64,000 nucleotides of DNA from Bacillota bacterium (GCA_023398575.1 JAEWSC010000057.1:1-64000); one strand, 5' to 3'. Positions 15,149-24,827 are shown, counted from the stretch's first letter. Numbers and translations are program-made. Notes: generated from the letters alone by a model not told the origin.

Positions 15149-16699
15149 ATGCGTCGGACAAGCCTTTTATGGCTGCTTTCTCTTCTGCTGTGCATTGTTG
15201 CAAGCGTATCTGCACAAGCGGAGACGGCATCCTACAGCTTTACGGATAAAGGGGTCAGAATCTACCTGCCAAGCGAGTGGGAAGTTCTGACACCAGCGAA
15301 CCTTGAAGATCAGTCAGCGACAATTCAAAAGATGGGCACGACGAGAGAGGCACTGTCGGCAAATTTTGCCGAAACCGGTACGCTGCTAGAGACGTTCCTT
15401 CCTACCGGCGGGCAGATTCGAGTACAATGCGCCGCCTTACCCACTGGAATTCAACCTGTAGATGCCTTCGCCATGACGCCAGGGCAAAGAGATGCATTTT
15501 TGCAACAAATGGTGCAAGTTGGCGGCTTCGACTCTGGCATCTGGAGCGATAGCAATCCTGAGTTTGCCATTTTTCGCGGAAGTACAGCCATTCAAACCTT
15601 ATCTATCAAGACCATTGCTTATACCACAGTGCGATATGGCATGCTGTTCACCATCTCACAAGAAATCATCGGCAGAGAGCCTACGCAAGCAGATGAAGAT
15701 TCCGTGAGCACCGTCGTATCTTCGCTGTTGTTTCTAGGCGCGCCAGTTGTTCCACAACCAACTGCCGAACCATTCTCTCAGGCTACCCTGGAGCCCAGTC
15801 CGGCGGGCACACCCGTACCGGCTGAAATCAAAGTGCAGCGGGATGAAGTTCCATTAACGCTTGATTATGCACCTTCTGTTACAAACCTGTCCAGCCTTCA
15901 ATTAACCGGGCAAACTGAGCCTAATACCCCCATGCGTTATTATGTCAACGGCCAAGGTTACGAGCGGTTCACCGCCGGCGCTGATGGACGGTTTACCGTC
16001 GATATCAGAAACCTGCCCAAGGATGGAAAAAACCTGGTTGCCATCTACGCCATAGGCGATAAAGGATATGGTGTTGTAGCGTTTACCGTGTTGCTTGACA
16101 AAGCGAAAGTACCCATGGCAGTAACACAGCTTACGCAAGGCATTGAGGGCAACCAAGCCATGGTTACAGGCACCGTTCAACCGGGGGCTTCGGTTCAGGT
16201 GCTGTACCGCAACAAAGCATATGACGCTTCGGTAAAATCAGACGGGAGCTTCTCCTCCCTTGTGGAACTGCCGAAGATGGGCAATAATCAGTTTACCGTT
16301 CGCGCAGCCTTGGATGGTTATTTACGCAACGATGAGAAGCTGACCATCATCCGCCTGCCCAGCGATGTGGACAAGCAGGAGGCCTTTCTAAAAGCCGTTA
16401 AGAAAGTCGCCTATGAAAAACTTGTGGAAAAATCGGAGAGCTTTTTGAATATCCCCGTTCAATACCAGGGACAAGTGAAGTACCTGTCGGGCCTTGGCGG
16501 TCAGCCGCTTGCTGTCATCGACACGCAAAGCGGTCAAAACCTTGTGGCCGTTCTGTGTGACAATTTGAGCGGGATTGAGCTTGATCAGGATGTATACATG
16601 CTATGCACCCTCACCGGCGCGATGCGGGTGGTATCCTTGCCAAGCGGTCCTGCCACATTGCCGGAAGCCCGATTGAACTGGCTCTTGCCTCAAAAATAG
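15149..16699 (+). CDS. Exported protein with Ig-like repeats, paralogue 1
   Basis: Secreted or surface protein of 516 residues. A signal peptide (MRRTSLLWLLSLLLCIVASV, then SAQA) is followed by an N-terminal domain (~28-195), a Pro/Thr-rich linker (~199-225), two beta-rich Ig-like repeats (~226-310 and ~315-400) and a C-terminal domain. The frame is open further upstream, but the ATG at 15149 begins the signal peptide and has GGAGG nearby. The N-terminal domain is shared with the next gene (both contain a PSEWEVLTPANLE-like segment). No catalytic motif is visible; I do not recognise the function. Confidence 0.85.
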   Translation: MRRTSLLWLLSLLLCIVASVSAQAETASYSFTDKGVRIYLPSEWEVLTPANLEDQSATIQKMGTTREALSANFAETGTLLETFLPTGGQIRVQCAALPTGIQPVDAFAMTPGQRDAFLQQMVQVGGFDSGIWSDSNPEFAIFRGSTAIQTLSIKTIAYTTVRYGMLFTISQEIIGREPTQADEDSVSTVVSSLLFLGAPVVPQPTAEPFSQATLEPSPAGTPVPAEIKVQRDEVPLTLDYAPSVTNLSSLQLTGQTEPNTPMRYYVNGQGYERFTAGADGRFTVDIRNLPKDGKNLVAIYAIGDKGYGVVAFTVLLDKAKVPMAVTQLTQGIEGNQAMVTGTVQPGASVQVLYRNKAYDASVKSDGSFSSLVELPKMGNNQFTVRAALDGYLRNDEKLTIIRLPSDVDKQEAFLKAVKKVAYEKLVEKSESFLNIPVQYQGQVKYLSGLGGQPLAVIDTQSGQNLVAVLCDNLSGIELDQDVYMLCTLTGAMRVVSLPSGPATLPEARLNWLLPQK

Positions 16700-16724
16700 C
16701 ACTCCAAAGAGGATGGTGTTTCGG

Positions 16725-18293
16725 ATGCGCAAATTTGCTTTTGCCCTGATCGTACTTGGCTTGGTGCTCGTCGTTTCCGTTCCGGGATTGTGCCAGGGCA
16801 TCAGCCTCGACACGATATTTGCGTCGGTGGAAATACCCGATTCCTATACCATTCTCACGCCTGAAAATATGGAAACCAGTAGTGCTTTCCTGCAAGCCAA
16901 AGGTATGACAGTTGATGTGATGCTGCAGACATTTGAGGCGGAAGGCATTTTGTTGCAGGCATACGGGAAAAGCGGCGATACATGCCTGCAGATTACCGCG
17001 CTGGAGGATGTAGATGCGAAAACCTATTTTGACATCGACCAACAAACCCCAACCGTCCGTGCCAAGTACCGCCGTGAGCATTTGGATGGTGAGGCCTACG
17101 AATTGCTGGGCATCTCCTACGATAGTGCCGAATGGCGGAACACAACTGCCTATGGCCGCTTTTTGATGCTCAAGTACGTGCAGCGCCTGGGCGGGAAAGT
17201 CGACCACCGGGGCTTTGCCAGGCGGACTATCCGCAACGGTTATACCATAACCGTAGATTATCAGGTATTTGGCCGCGGCATAACGGCAAAGGATAACAAC
17301 GCGCTTAACGATGTCATGGATACCTGGCGCTTTACAAAAGTATTATCCAAGTCAAATGCCTCAAGCGACAATGATGATTCCGGAAGCACCGAGACTGCCG
17401 TCGGCAGCACAAGCGGAACAACCGAATACACGCAAAAGCCGCCAGAGGAAACCAACGATGCTTTCCTTACAGTCGAAGGCATTACCACGCCCGGTGCAGA
17501 AATATCCGCTTCCGTATTGCACGCAGCAACCATGAAAACGATTGTTGCCTCAGACACCGCCAGTAAGTCCGGTAAGTTTACCCTGGATGTGAATCTCCCT
17601 CAGGAGGGCGTTTACATCATGGCAGTGACGGTAACAGTAAACGGTAAAGATATCGATTCAACCGTGTTCCCGGAAATCACATACAACAAGTCACTGCTGC
17701 CTATACGTTTTAATGAAACATTCCCGGAGGAAATCACAAAGAACAAGTTCACCTTTTCCGGCGTGACCGACTCCGCTGTGCAGATTGAACTAAAGGTCAA
17801 TGAGGATATCTACAAGAAAAAATCTAACGCCAAAGGTGAGTTTTCTTTCACGGTGAATACCGCAAAAGAGGGGACGTATACCTTTGATCTGACCTTCACC
17901 AAGAAGGGGCTTGAAGACCAGCATGTTTCTTTCAACTCGCAGAGAACCATCAGCGACAGCGAGGAGCATGCAAAAATACGGGAAGAAGCCATTAAGCCTG
18001 CCCACAGCACCTTGACCAGCAAGATTAAGGGCTATACCGGCCGCATTATGGGCTATAGCGCCTATGTGAAAGAGATTCAAAAGTCCGGCGACGCATGGAT
18101 CGTGTTTATGGCGTTTCGGCAAACCAAGTCCGGCTATCGGGATATTATCGTAGTGACCGCCAAAGATGAGCCTTCTCTCATGGTAGATACGCAGGTGAAG
18201 ATGTATGGCCAATGCACCGGCATGTATCAGGTGCAGGATGATAACGGGATTACAGAGTACCCCGCCTTTGATCTTTTGTTCTGGGACAACTGA
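16725..18293 (+). CDS. Exported protein with Ig-like repeats, paralogue 2
   Basis: Secreted or surface protein of 522 residues, beginning 25 nt after paralogue 1. It has a signal peptide (MRKFAFALIVLGLVLVVSVP, cleavage near GLCQG), an N-terminal domain related to the previous protein (PDSYTILTPENME), a Ser/Thr/Asp-rich linker (~206-245), Ig-like beta-rich repeats (~245-410) and a C-terminal domain of about 100 residues that may bind a ligand or wall polymer. AGAGGA lies 11 bases before the ATG at 16725. A strong terminator follows. Function unknown; tandem duplication with divergence is clear. Confidence 0.85.
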   Translation: MRKFAFALIVLGLVLVVSVPGLCQGISLDTIFASVEIPDSYTILTPENMETSSAFLQAKGMTVDVMLQTFEAEGILLQAYGKSGDTCLQITALEDVDAKTYFDIDQQTPTVRAKYRREHLDGEAYELLGISYDSAEWRNTTAYGRFLMLKYVQRLGGKVDHRGFARRTIRNGYTITVDYQVFGRGITAKDNNALNDVMDTWRFTKVLSKSNASSDNDDSGSTETAVGSTSGTTEYTQKPPEETNDAFLTVEGITTPGAEISASVLHAATMKTIVASDTASKSGKFTLDVNLPQEGVYIMAVTVTVNGKDIDSTVFPEITYNKSLLPIRFNETFPEEITKNKFTFSGVTDSAVQIELKVNEDIYKKKSNAKGEFSFTVNTAKEGTYTFDLTFTKKGLEDQHVSFNSQRTISDSEEHAKIREEAIKPAHSTLTSKIKGYTGRIMGYSAYVKEIQKSGDAWIVFMAFRQTKSGYRDIIVVTAKDEPSLMVDTQVKMYGQCTGMYQVQDDNGITEYPAFDLLFWDN

Positions 18294-18304
18294 TTATGAT
18301 ATTC

Positions 18305-18344
18305 AAAAGGCCCAAGCACTTCATCAAAGTCGCTTGGGCCTTTT
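18305..18344 (+). terminator. Intrinsic terminator of the Ig-like gene pair
   Basis: A 13-bp perfect stem (AAAAGGCCCAAGC with GCTTGGGCCTTTT) around a 14-nt loop, with T-rich sequence after the stem. The A-rich start also lets it serve the converging gene. Confidence 0.88.
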
Positions 18345-18358
18345 GTTTGCATTCATCT

Positions 18359-19132
18359 TCATATTGATGATACTGCCGTATCCTTTGCAGCGGACTTTAA
18401 TTTCCGACGGCGAATCATCTCCCAAGGCATATACAGCAGCAGCCAGAAAGCAAACACCGTGCCTAATAGAAGCGCAATATATCCCGGCCACCCCGCCCAT
18501 GCGTCGAACACAGCGATAGGCGTATCCTGCGGGGCATAGTGAACAAACATATAGTTGCTGTTAAGCACAAGATTCAGCGGAAAGCACACCGCCGTCAGTC
18601 CAAGCAGCGCCGCAAGATTTAACGGCAGCATGCGAAGGCTGGGCCGAAAACCTTCGCCGGCAACAAGCATAAGAGGCACCAGCACCAATAGCGCGTGAAT
18701 CGCAATGCTCTCCAGATACTGTATGTTGAAAAAGGGATAGCCGCTTGGTTCCGGCGTCACAAGCGCCATCAGCGCCCCGGGCATCCCCGCGGCATACGCA
18801 AACTCCTTGAAAAATCGCTTGTCCGTAAATACAGCCAGTGCCTCGACTAAAATCATCACACCACACAGGTGCAGCGGCAAGTGCCTGGACAATTCATAAT
18901 GGCCAACAGCCAGCAGCCAGACCGTGCGCAACAGTTCCAAAGATATGATCGTCCATGCAGTTGCCCGGAGCATTTTCCTTCTCGCAGCTGCATCCCTTTT
19001 GCGATATATTGCAACAGCCAGCACAATCAAAAGCAGCGTAACAAACAGCCATGCAAGATGCCCTGTGGTGAAATTTTTCAGCGCGTACCCTTGTGGAATA
19101 TCCGCATCGTATGTAAAAAAATACTGAAACAT
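18359..19132 (-). CDS. YwaF-like (TIGR02206 family) integral membrane protein
   Basis: Polytopic membrane protein of 257 residues with seven or so helices. The HLPLHLCG motif near residue 85-100, the later TPEP-x-GYPFFN and the FPLNLVLNSNYMF region are those of the YwaF/TIGR02206 family, whose function is unknown. I place the start at the ATG at 19132 with AGGGGA close upstream; two earlier in-frame ATGs lack a site. It stands alone, converging on the Ig-like pair. Confidence 0.85.
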   Translation of the reverse strand: MFQYFFTYDADIPQGYALKNFTTGHLAWLFVTLLLIVLAVAIYRKRDAAARRKMLRATAWTIISLELLRTVWLLAVGHYELSRHLPLHLCGVMILVEALAVFTDKRFFKEFAYAAGMPGALMALVTPEPSGYPFFNIQYLESIAIHALLVLVPLMLVAGEGFRPSLRMLPLNLAALLGLTAVCFPLNLVLNSNYMFVHYAPQDTPIAVFDAWAGWPGYIALLLGTVFAFWLLLYMPWEMIRRRKLKSAAKDTAVSSI

Positions 19133-19357
19133 TGTATCCCCTGCCATCTTACGCAATAATTTCATATCAATGTGGGCTTATTGTACAACAGCCAATGATA
19201 GTACGCAAGGTATTTTTCCTGCTTATATACAAGGTGTTCTGCATGTTAAATGCTGATACTCAGACACTTCTAATGACATTTTAAACAGATGCCATTGCAT
19301 GCATTTTCAACCGGTGTTATGATTCCACCGTAGTATCAAGGTCGAAGGAGGCTTTTT

Positions 19358-19570
19358 ATGGACCATCAAATCAACTATACCTGCACAAAGTGTGGCAACA
19401 GCCAATATGAATCAGACCAGTTTCAGGCAACCGGTGGCAACTTTGCCAAGCTGTTTGATGTGCAGAACAAGAAATTCATTACCATTTCCTGCACACGGTG
19501 CGGCTACACAGAACTGTACAAAGCACAGACAGAAGATGGCATGAACATACTGGATTTTTTGATGAGGTAA
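19358..19570 (+). CDS. Small zinc-ribbon protein
   Basis: A 70-residue protein with two CxxC knuckles, CTKC at 9-12 and CTRC at 45-48, which should bind one zinc ion. It matches the family annotated as nucleic-acid-binding zinc-ribbon proteins (PF09855); no function is proven. The ATG has AAGGAGG upstream. It is a single-gene unit closed by a terminator shared with livF. Confidence 0.88.
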   Translation: MDHQINYTCTKCGNSQYESDQFQATGGNFAKLFDVQNKKFITISCTRCGYTELYKAQTEDGMNILDFLMR

Positions 19571-19584
19571 GCATCGCTATAGTA

Positions 19585-19621
19585 AAAACAAGCCGGTCTT
19601 ATGACAATGCCGGCTTGTTTT
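19585..19621. terminator. Bidirectional terminator between zinc-ribbon gene and liv operon
   Basis: Stem AAACAAGCCGG with CCGGCTTGTTT around a 13-nt loop, T-run on the plus strand and A-run at its start giving a T-run on the minus strand. Confidence 0.88.
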
Positions 19622-19634
19622 CATTATACAGCTT

Positions 19635-20348
19635 TTATCCAAGATAGGCTTCACGCACCGTATCGTTTCTTAACAATTCCTTACCTGTTCCCGTCAAGGT
19701 GATGGCACCTGTCTGAAGCACATACCCGCGGTGAGATACCTTCAGTGCCTTTTTGGCGTTTTGCTCCACCAGCAATATGGTAATGCCCGTCTTGTTAAGC
19801 TGGATAATGGATTCAAAGATCACATCCACCAGCATAGGCGCAAGCCCCATGGAGGGTTCGTCCATTAACAGCATGTTCGGTTCGCTCATCAGCGCCCGGC
19901 CGATGGCAAGCATCTGCTGTTCGCCGCCTGAAAGCGTGCCGCCCCGCTGCTTATAACGCTCCCGCAGCCTTGGAAACAGTGTATACACCCGCTCAAAATT
20001 GGCAGCGTTCTTCTTGGCATCCTTAATCCTAAACGCGCCCATTTGCAGATTTTCTTCCACTGTCAGGGCTGGGAAAATTTTTCTCCCTTCCGGTACGTGG
20101 GCGATACCCAGGGCTACTACCTCATGGGCGGGAATTTTGCTGATCACCTTTCCATCATAGGTAACCTGGCCAACAGCAGGTGAAAGCTGTGAGGAGATGG
20201 TGCGCAGCGTGGTGGATTTTCCCGCGCCGTTGCTGCCGATAAGCGTTACGATTTCCCCTTTTTTCACTTCGAATGAAATCCCATGCAGCGCATGAATCTT
20301 TCCATAATAGGTATTCACATTTTCAAGTGACAAAAGCGCTTCGCTCAT
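19635..20348 (-). CDS. livF: Branched-chain amino-acid-type ABC transporter ATPase LivF
   Basis: Cytoplasmic ATPase of 237 residues powering uptake with LivG. It has Walker A (GSNGAGKST), signature LSGGEQQ, Walker B LLMDEPS and the switch histidine replaced by the family pattern LLVEQN. The ATG overlaps the livG stop by four bases. Last gene of the livJHMGF operon, followed by a bidirectional terminator. Confidence 0.96.
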   Translation of the reverse strand: MSEALLSLENVNTYYGKIHALHGISFEVKKGEIVTLIGSNGAGKSTTLRTISSQLSPAVGQVTYDGKVISKIPAHEVVALGIAHVPEGRKIFPALTVEENLQMGAFRIKDAKKNAANFERVYTLFPRLRERYKQRGGTLSGGEQQMLAIGRALMSEPNMLLMDEPSMGLAPMLVDVIFESIIQLNKTGITILLVEQNAKKALKVSHRGYVLQTGAITLTGTGKELLRNDTVREAYLG

Positions 20349-21151
20349 GACAGCACCTCCATGACAGGATCATCTTCATCCTCATCTTCGTCCTCAACAC
20401 CAAGATAGGCTTTAATGACCTTTTCATTATTACGAATCTCATCCGGCGTGCCGTCGGCAATTTTTTCGCCGTAATTGAGTACTGTGATCTTGTCGGAAAG
20501 GCCCATAACCAGCTTCATATCGTGCTCAATCAGCAAAATGGTGGTATTCATCTCGGAACGCAGGCGGAGAATGAACTCCTTCATCTCTTCTGTTTCTTTG
20601 GGATTTAAACCTGCCGCCGGCTCATCCAGCAAGAGCAGCTTCGGCTCCAAAGCCAGCGCTCTTGCAATCTCCAGCCTCCTCTGCTGTCCATAAGCGAGAT
20701 TCTTGGCCAGTTCCCCCTCCTTGCCGGATAGGCCCACATAGTCTAGAAGAGAAATGACCTTGTCATACGCCTCCTGCTCTTCCCTGCGCATCTTGGGCAA
20801 GCGGAAGATGATGTCGGCGATATTGGCTTTCATTTGCAGATACCGGCCCACCAAAATGTTTTCTGCCACCAGCATATTTTGAAAAAGGCGAATGTTTTGA
20901 AAGGTTCTTGCAATCTTGAAGGAGGCTACCTTCTCCGGCGTGAGCTTTACAAGACTATGTCCATCGAATGTGATGGTGCCGCTGTCTACGGGATAATAAC
21001 CGCTGATCATGTTGAAGAACGTGGTTTTTCCCGCGCCATTGGGGCCGATAACACTTACGATTTGGTGCTCCTCCATGGAAAAATCCACATGATTGATGGC
21101 TGTCAGCCCGCCAAAGGTCTTTGTAAGGCCCTTTACTTCCAGCAAAGGCAT
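20345..21151 (-). CDS. livG: Branched-chain amino-acid-type ABC transporter ATPase LivG
   Basis: Cytoplasmic ATPase of 268 residues: Walker A GPNGAGKTT, signature YGQQRRLEIARAL in the LivG form, Walker B LLLLDEP, and the switch region LIEHDMK. It ends with an unusual acidic tail (VEDEDEDEDDPVMEVLS) not needed by the fold; this may be lineage-specific. GGGAGG precedes the start, one base after the livM stop. Confidence 0.96.
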   Translation of the reverse strand: MPLLEVKGLTKTFGGLTAINHVDFSMEEHQIVSVIGPNGAGKTTFFNMISGYYPVDSGTITFDGHSLVKLTPEKVASFKIARTFQNIRLFQNMLVAENILVGRYLQMKANIADIIFRLPKMRREEQEAYDKVISLLDYVGLSGKEGELAKNLAYGQQRRLEIARALALEPKLLLLDEPAAGLNPKETEEMKEFILRLRSEMNTTILLIEHDMKLVMGLSDKITVLNYGEKIADGTPDEIRNNEKVIKAYLGVEDEDEDEDDPVMEVLS

Positions 21152-21152
21152 T

Positions 21153-22469
21153 TCATTGGCCTCCCTTCTGCACGAAAGCAGCGCCGCTTTCGTCGACCGG
21201 TCTGACCTTTATACCCAATTTGGCCTTGATTTTCAGCATGCGTTTTTCAGGAACCAGACCATTGGGACGGAATATGCACATGAGCACCAGTATCAAACCG
21301 AAGATCAGACGTTCGTACTTGGCAGGGTTCAGCCAGGCCGGAAGGTTTAAAACCCCGGCCGTCGTCAAGGATGTCAGCCATTCCGACACATCCTTGAGAA
21401 TTTGCAATTGCAGCACAATCACAGCCAATGCGCCAATAATAACGCCCTTCATGCTTCCTGTTCCGCCAAGTATGACCATGGCCAGAATGACAATGGACTC
21501 CATAAAGGTAAAGCTGGTCGGGTCTACATAGCTTTGCATGGCCGCAAACACCACACCCATCATGCCGGCCAGGCCAGCAGCAATGGAAAAGGACAACAGC
21601 TTCATGCGCACTACCGGCACGCCCATGGTACGGGCAACCAGTTCATCCTCCCGGATAGCGACCCACGCCCTGCCAATGCGTGAGTTTTGAATATTTTTGA
21701 CCACAATCACGGTCAAAACAAATAGCACCAGCACCACGCCATAGTAGTGCACGGGACGGTTCAGCGGTATGCTAAAGAGCATGGGCGGTTGTATAGGCGT
21801 TATGCCCATGGGGCCATTGGTAATATTGATGGGTTTGGACAAGTTGTTGAACAAAAGTCGGATGATTTCCGCAAAGCCCAGTGTCACCACAGCCAGATAG
21901 TCACCTTTCAAACGCAGTACCGGCAACCCCAGCAAAAAGCCTACAAATCCCGCTACCACCAGCGCAATCAGTAGGAACAACCAGAACCAGTTGCCCGATA
22001 TGGGAAATGTGCCAAAGGGCATGAAATTGGCTGCCTGCCGGGAGGCAAAGATTGCGTACGTATAAGCACCTACCGCATAAAAGGCGGCATAACCCAAATT
22101 TAATAGCCCTGTGTAACCAACCACGATGTTCAGGCCCATAGAGAGTATGGCATAGATGCCAATCATCGTGGCCACCCGGGAAAACGTACCCGATGCGGTG
22201 CCAACGATGGGCATGACAACAACCAGGTCAATGGCCACCAGAAAAATCCTTAGCCAAATGGGAAGCTTGATCTTTTGTATAAGAAGCAGGGAGGCAAGAA
22301 AGAGTATAAACGCGATGCTGTTGCCGGTATGCAGCAGCAGCCAAATGGGCGCTGCAAGGATGAACAACGCCTGCAAGGCAAAAACCACACGCTCTCTGGG
22401 CGTAAGGCTGCCGAACTGAAAATCACCCTTAGCCGGCTTGAGGCTACCAATCAATCCTGTCAAAGCCAT
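21153..22469 (-). CDS. livM: Branched-chain amino-acid-type ABC permease LivM
   Basis: Inner-membrane permease of 438 residues, longer than typical LivM because of an N-terminal extension of roughly 100 residues with added hydrophobic helices. The family core is clear: NIVVGYTGLLNLGYAAFYAVG and the coupling loop AWVAIREDELVARTMGVPV. The frame is open 13 codons further upstream, but the ATG at 22469 follows GGAGAGAAGG and lies just past the livH stop. Operon member between livH and livG. Confidence 0.95.
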   Translation of the reverse strand: MALTGLIGSLKPAKGDFQFGSLTPRERVVFALQALFILAAPIWLLLHTGNSIAFILFLASLLLIQKIKLPIWLRIFLVAIDLVVVMPIVGTASGTFSRVATMIGIYAILSMGLNIVVGYTGLLNLGYAAFYAVGAYTYAIFASRQAANFMPFGTFPISGNWFWLFLLIALVVAGFVGFLLGLPVLRLKGDYLAVVTLGFAEIIRLLFNNLSKPINITNGPMGITPIQPPMLFSIPLNRPVHYYGVVLVLFVLTVIVVKNIQNSRIGRAWVAIREDELVARTMGVPVVRMKLLSFSIAAGLAGMMGVVFAAMQSYVDPTSFTFMESIVILAMVILGGTGSMKGVIIGALAVIVLQLQILKDVSEWLTSLTTAGVLNLPAWLNPAKYERLIFGLILVLMCIFRPNGLVPEKRMLKIKAKLGIKVRPVDESGAAFVQKGGQ

Positions 22470-22470
22470 G

Positions 22471-23439
22471 TTACACCTTCTCTCCCACAGGCTTGCCAAG
22501 CAGACCACTGGGCTTGAAAATCAATATCAGAATCAGAATGGCAAAGGCCAGCACATCCTTATATTCAGACCCAAACACACCGCCGGTCAGCGCGCCAAGG
22601 AAGGCCGCACCAAAAATTTCAATCAAGCCAAGGAGCACGCCGCCCAGCATTGCACCGGGAATCTTACCGATGCCGCCGAAAACCGCAGCGGTAAAAGCCT
22701 TCATGCCCAATATAAAGCCTGAATATGGCGATATGGAGCCATACTGTATGGAAAACAGCGTGCCGGCCGCACCGCCCATGCTGGCGCCAATCAAGAAGGT
22801 CAGGGAGATGACCTTGTCAACATTGATACCCATCAACCGCGCCGTTTCCCGGTCCTGGGCCACGGCGCGCATGGCCTTGCCCCATTTGTTTTTGCTGACA
22901 AACAGGTGCAAAACAATCATGATGATCAGGCACAGCCCAACAATATACAACGTTTTTTCAGGGATCACCATGGTTTCGGTGATCTGAATGCGGTTGGTAA
23001 ACAGCGTGGGTGCGTTCAAATAGTACTTGCCGTTCTTAGCCTCCTCCACCATACGCACCGTATCCTGCAGAATGAAGGATACGCCAATAGCGGAAATGAA
23101 AGGCACTAGCTTTGGTGCGCCGCGCACAGGCTTATAGGCAATCCGGTCTACCGCCACACCCAGCGAGCCGCTGAAAATCATTGCCACCAGCATAGCGATC
23201 AAGAGTGCCAAAGTCGGGGACATGGTGGAGAGAATGCCAAGGGACTTGAGAAGTAGCAGCACTTCCGTACCCACAAATGCCCCAAACATGAACAGCTCGC
23301 TGTGGGCAAAATTGATGAACTCCAGTATGCCATACACCATGGTGTATCCCAGCGCGACAATAGCGTAGACAAAACCCAGTGCCAACCCGTCGGACAAAAG
23401 CTGGGGGATAATCTTTACCAGCATTTGCAATTGGTCCAC
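22471..23439 (-). CDS. livH: Branched-chain amino-acid-type ABC permease LivH
   Basis: Inner-membrane permease of 322 residues with about eight helices. The family motif GLALGFVYAIVALGYTMVYG near the start and the coupling segment AQDRETARLMGIN are present. Starts at a GTG (23439). It is separated from the upstream binding-protein gene by 139 nt that hold a long hairpin, so binding protein may be made in excess over permease. Confidence 0.94.
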   Translation of the reverse strand: MDQLQMLVKIIPQLLSDGLALGFVYAIVALGYTMVYGILEFINFAHSELFMFGAFVGTEVLLLLKSLGILSTMSPTLALLIAMLVAMIFSGSLGVAVDRIAYKPVRGAPKLVPFISAIGVSFILQDTVRMVEEAKNGKYYLNAPTLFTNRIQITETMVIPEKTLYIVGLCLIIMIVLHLFVSKNKWGKAMRAVAQDRETARLMGINVDKVISLTFLIGASMGGAAGTLFSIQYGSISPYSGFILGMKAFTAAVFGGIGKIPGAMLGGVLLGLIEIFGAAFLGALTGGVFGSEYKDVLAFAILILILIFKPSGLLGKPVGEKV

Positions 23440-23463
23440 GATCCACCGACCCCCTACTGCCAG

Positions 23464-23539
23464 TTGCAGGAAAAGAGCTTCGCCCGTCTATCCATTCCTT
23501 ATTAGAATGGATAGAGCGGGTATGGCCCTTCTCCTGCAA
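23464..23539 (-). other. Long intercistronic hairpin between livJ and livH
   Basis: A composite stem-loop: CTATCCATTC (23488-23497) pairs perfectly with GAATGGATAG (23505-23514) around CTTATTA, extended by CCCG/CGGG and an outer TTGCAGGA/TCCTGCAA (23464-23471, 23532-23539). No T-run follows, so it is more likely an mRNA-stabilising or partially attenuating structure after the binding-protein message than a full terminator. Confidence 0.7.
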
Positions 23540-23578
23540 GCGGCGTATATGTTTGTTACCCAGGCAGCGTCGGCTGCT

Positions 23579-24766
23579 TTATTTTTTCAAATACTCCGTG
23601 ACAGATATAGTGTTGATCACTTCCGGCGGATAGGCAGCCTGTTTAAAGCCCAAGATGTATACGGTAGCTTCGGTGTTGTCACCAATCTCATTGAAAGTGA
23701 CGTTGGTGGCCAACCCTTGGAAGCCCTTGGTGGCACGGATGGCTGTGGCCACCTGCTCCCGGGTAGGCAGTGCATTGCCATTTGAAGCGATCGCAGCCTT
23801 TACACCGTCAAGCGCCACATTCATGGCGTCATAGCCGTAAGCAGAGAAAGCTTCTGGCGGACGGCCATATTTTTTTGCATAGTTCTGGGCGAACACCGCA
23901 CCCGCTTCCGTGGTGGAAATATCAGCCGCCACAGAGGTGTAATAGGTATCGATGACAGACTCGCCGGCAATGTTAACCAGTTCGGCAGAGTCCATGCCGT
24001 CCGGTCCCAGGAAGAGAACGTCAATGCCCTTCTCCTCCAGCTGCTTGATAAGCAAGCCGCCTTCGGGGTAGATACCGCCAAAGTACACCGCCTCCGCGCC
24101 GCTAGCGCGAATCATTTCCTCCACAGCGCTGAAGTCCGCTTCACCAGCAGTGATGCCCTCATAGCCCAGCACAGTGCCGCCGATAGCTTCAAAGCGCTTC
24201 TTAAACTCATCCGCCACGCCCTGCCCATAAGCAGTTTTGTCTTGGAGGATGAATACGGTCTTGAGCCCTTGGCCGAAAATGAAGTCCGCGCCGGCAGGGC
24301 CTTGCGCATCATCACGGGCACAGATGCGGTTGACGATGGGCAGCCCGCGGTCCGTAACGTCCGTAGCGGTATTAGCGGGCGAAACCATAGGCAGCCCGCC
24401 TTGGAGATATACTTCAGAGGAAGGAATGGCCACGCCGGAATTGTAGTGGCCAACAATCGCAAGAACATCCTTATCCTCAATCAACCGCTGGGCAATACTC
24501 ACGCCAACCTTGGGGTCGGCCTGGTCATCCTGAGGCGAAAACTGTAAATCGAACCCCAAGCCTTTGAATTCTTCTACGCGCTGGCTCAGCGCCAATTCAA
24601 TGCCATTTTTGATGGATTCGCCCATGGCCGACTGGCTGCCAGAAAGCGGTGTGACGCTGGCGATTTTGATGACAGGCAAAGCGGCACCAGCCATTGCGGG
24701 AATGCAGCCGGAAACCATAGTCACCGCAAGGGTCAATGCTACGAGCAAGGGAATGACTCTCTTCAT
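23579..24766 (-). CDS. livJ: ABC transporter substrate-binding lipoprotein (LivJ-like)
   Basis: Extracellular binding protein of 395 residues (Periplasmic_binding_6 fold) for branched-chain amino acids or similar ligands. A lipoprotein signal with VSGC lipobox follows MKRVIPLLVALTLAVT. The mature part begins VIKIASVTPLSG-QSAMGESIKN, typical of LivJ. The ATG at 24766 has AAGGAGG upstream; the frame is open further into the leader. First gene of the operon, behind a leader with a terminator. The true ligand could be an amide or another amino acid. Confidence 0.93.
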   Translation of the reverse strand: MKRVIPLLVALTLAVTMVSGCIPAMAGAALPVIKIASVTPLSGSQSAMGESIKNGIELALSQRVEEFKGLGFDLQFSPQDDQADPKVGVSIAQRLIEDKDVLAIVGHYNSGVAIPSSEVYLQGGLPMVSPANTATDVTDRGLPIVNRICARDDAQGPAGADFIFGQGLKTVFILQDKTAYGQGVADEFKKRFEAIGGTVLGYEGITAGEADFSAVEEMIRASGAEAVYFGGIYPEGGLLIKQLEEKGIDVLFLGPDGMDSAELVNIAGESVIDTYYTSVAADISTTEAGAVFAQNYAKKYGRPPEAFSAYGYDAMNVALDGVKAAIASNGNALPTREQVATAIRATKGFQGLATNVTFNEIGDNTEATVYILGFKQAAYPPEVINTISVTEYLKK

Positions 24767-24827
24767 GGGATACGCCTCCTTATATATTTTCCTCACCACC
24801 GTTCTAGCCGGCCAGTGTGGAAATTTC

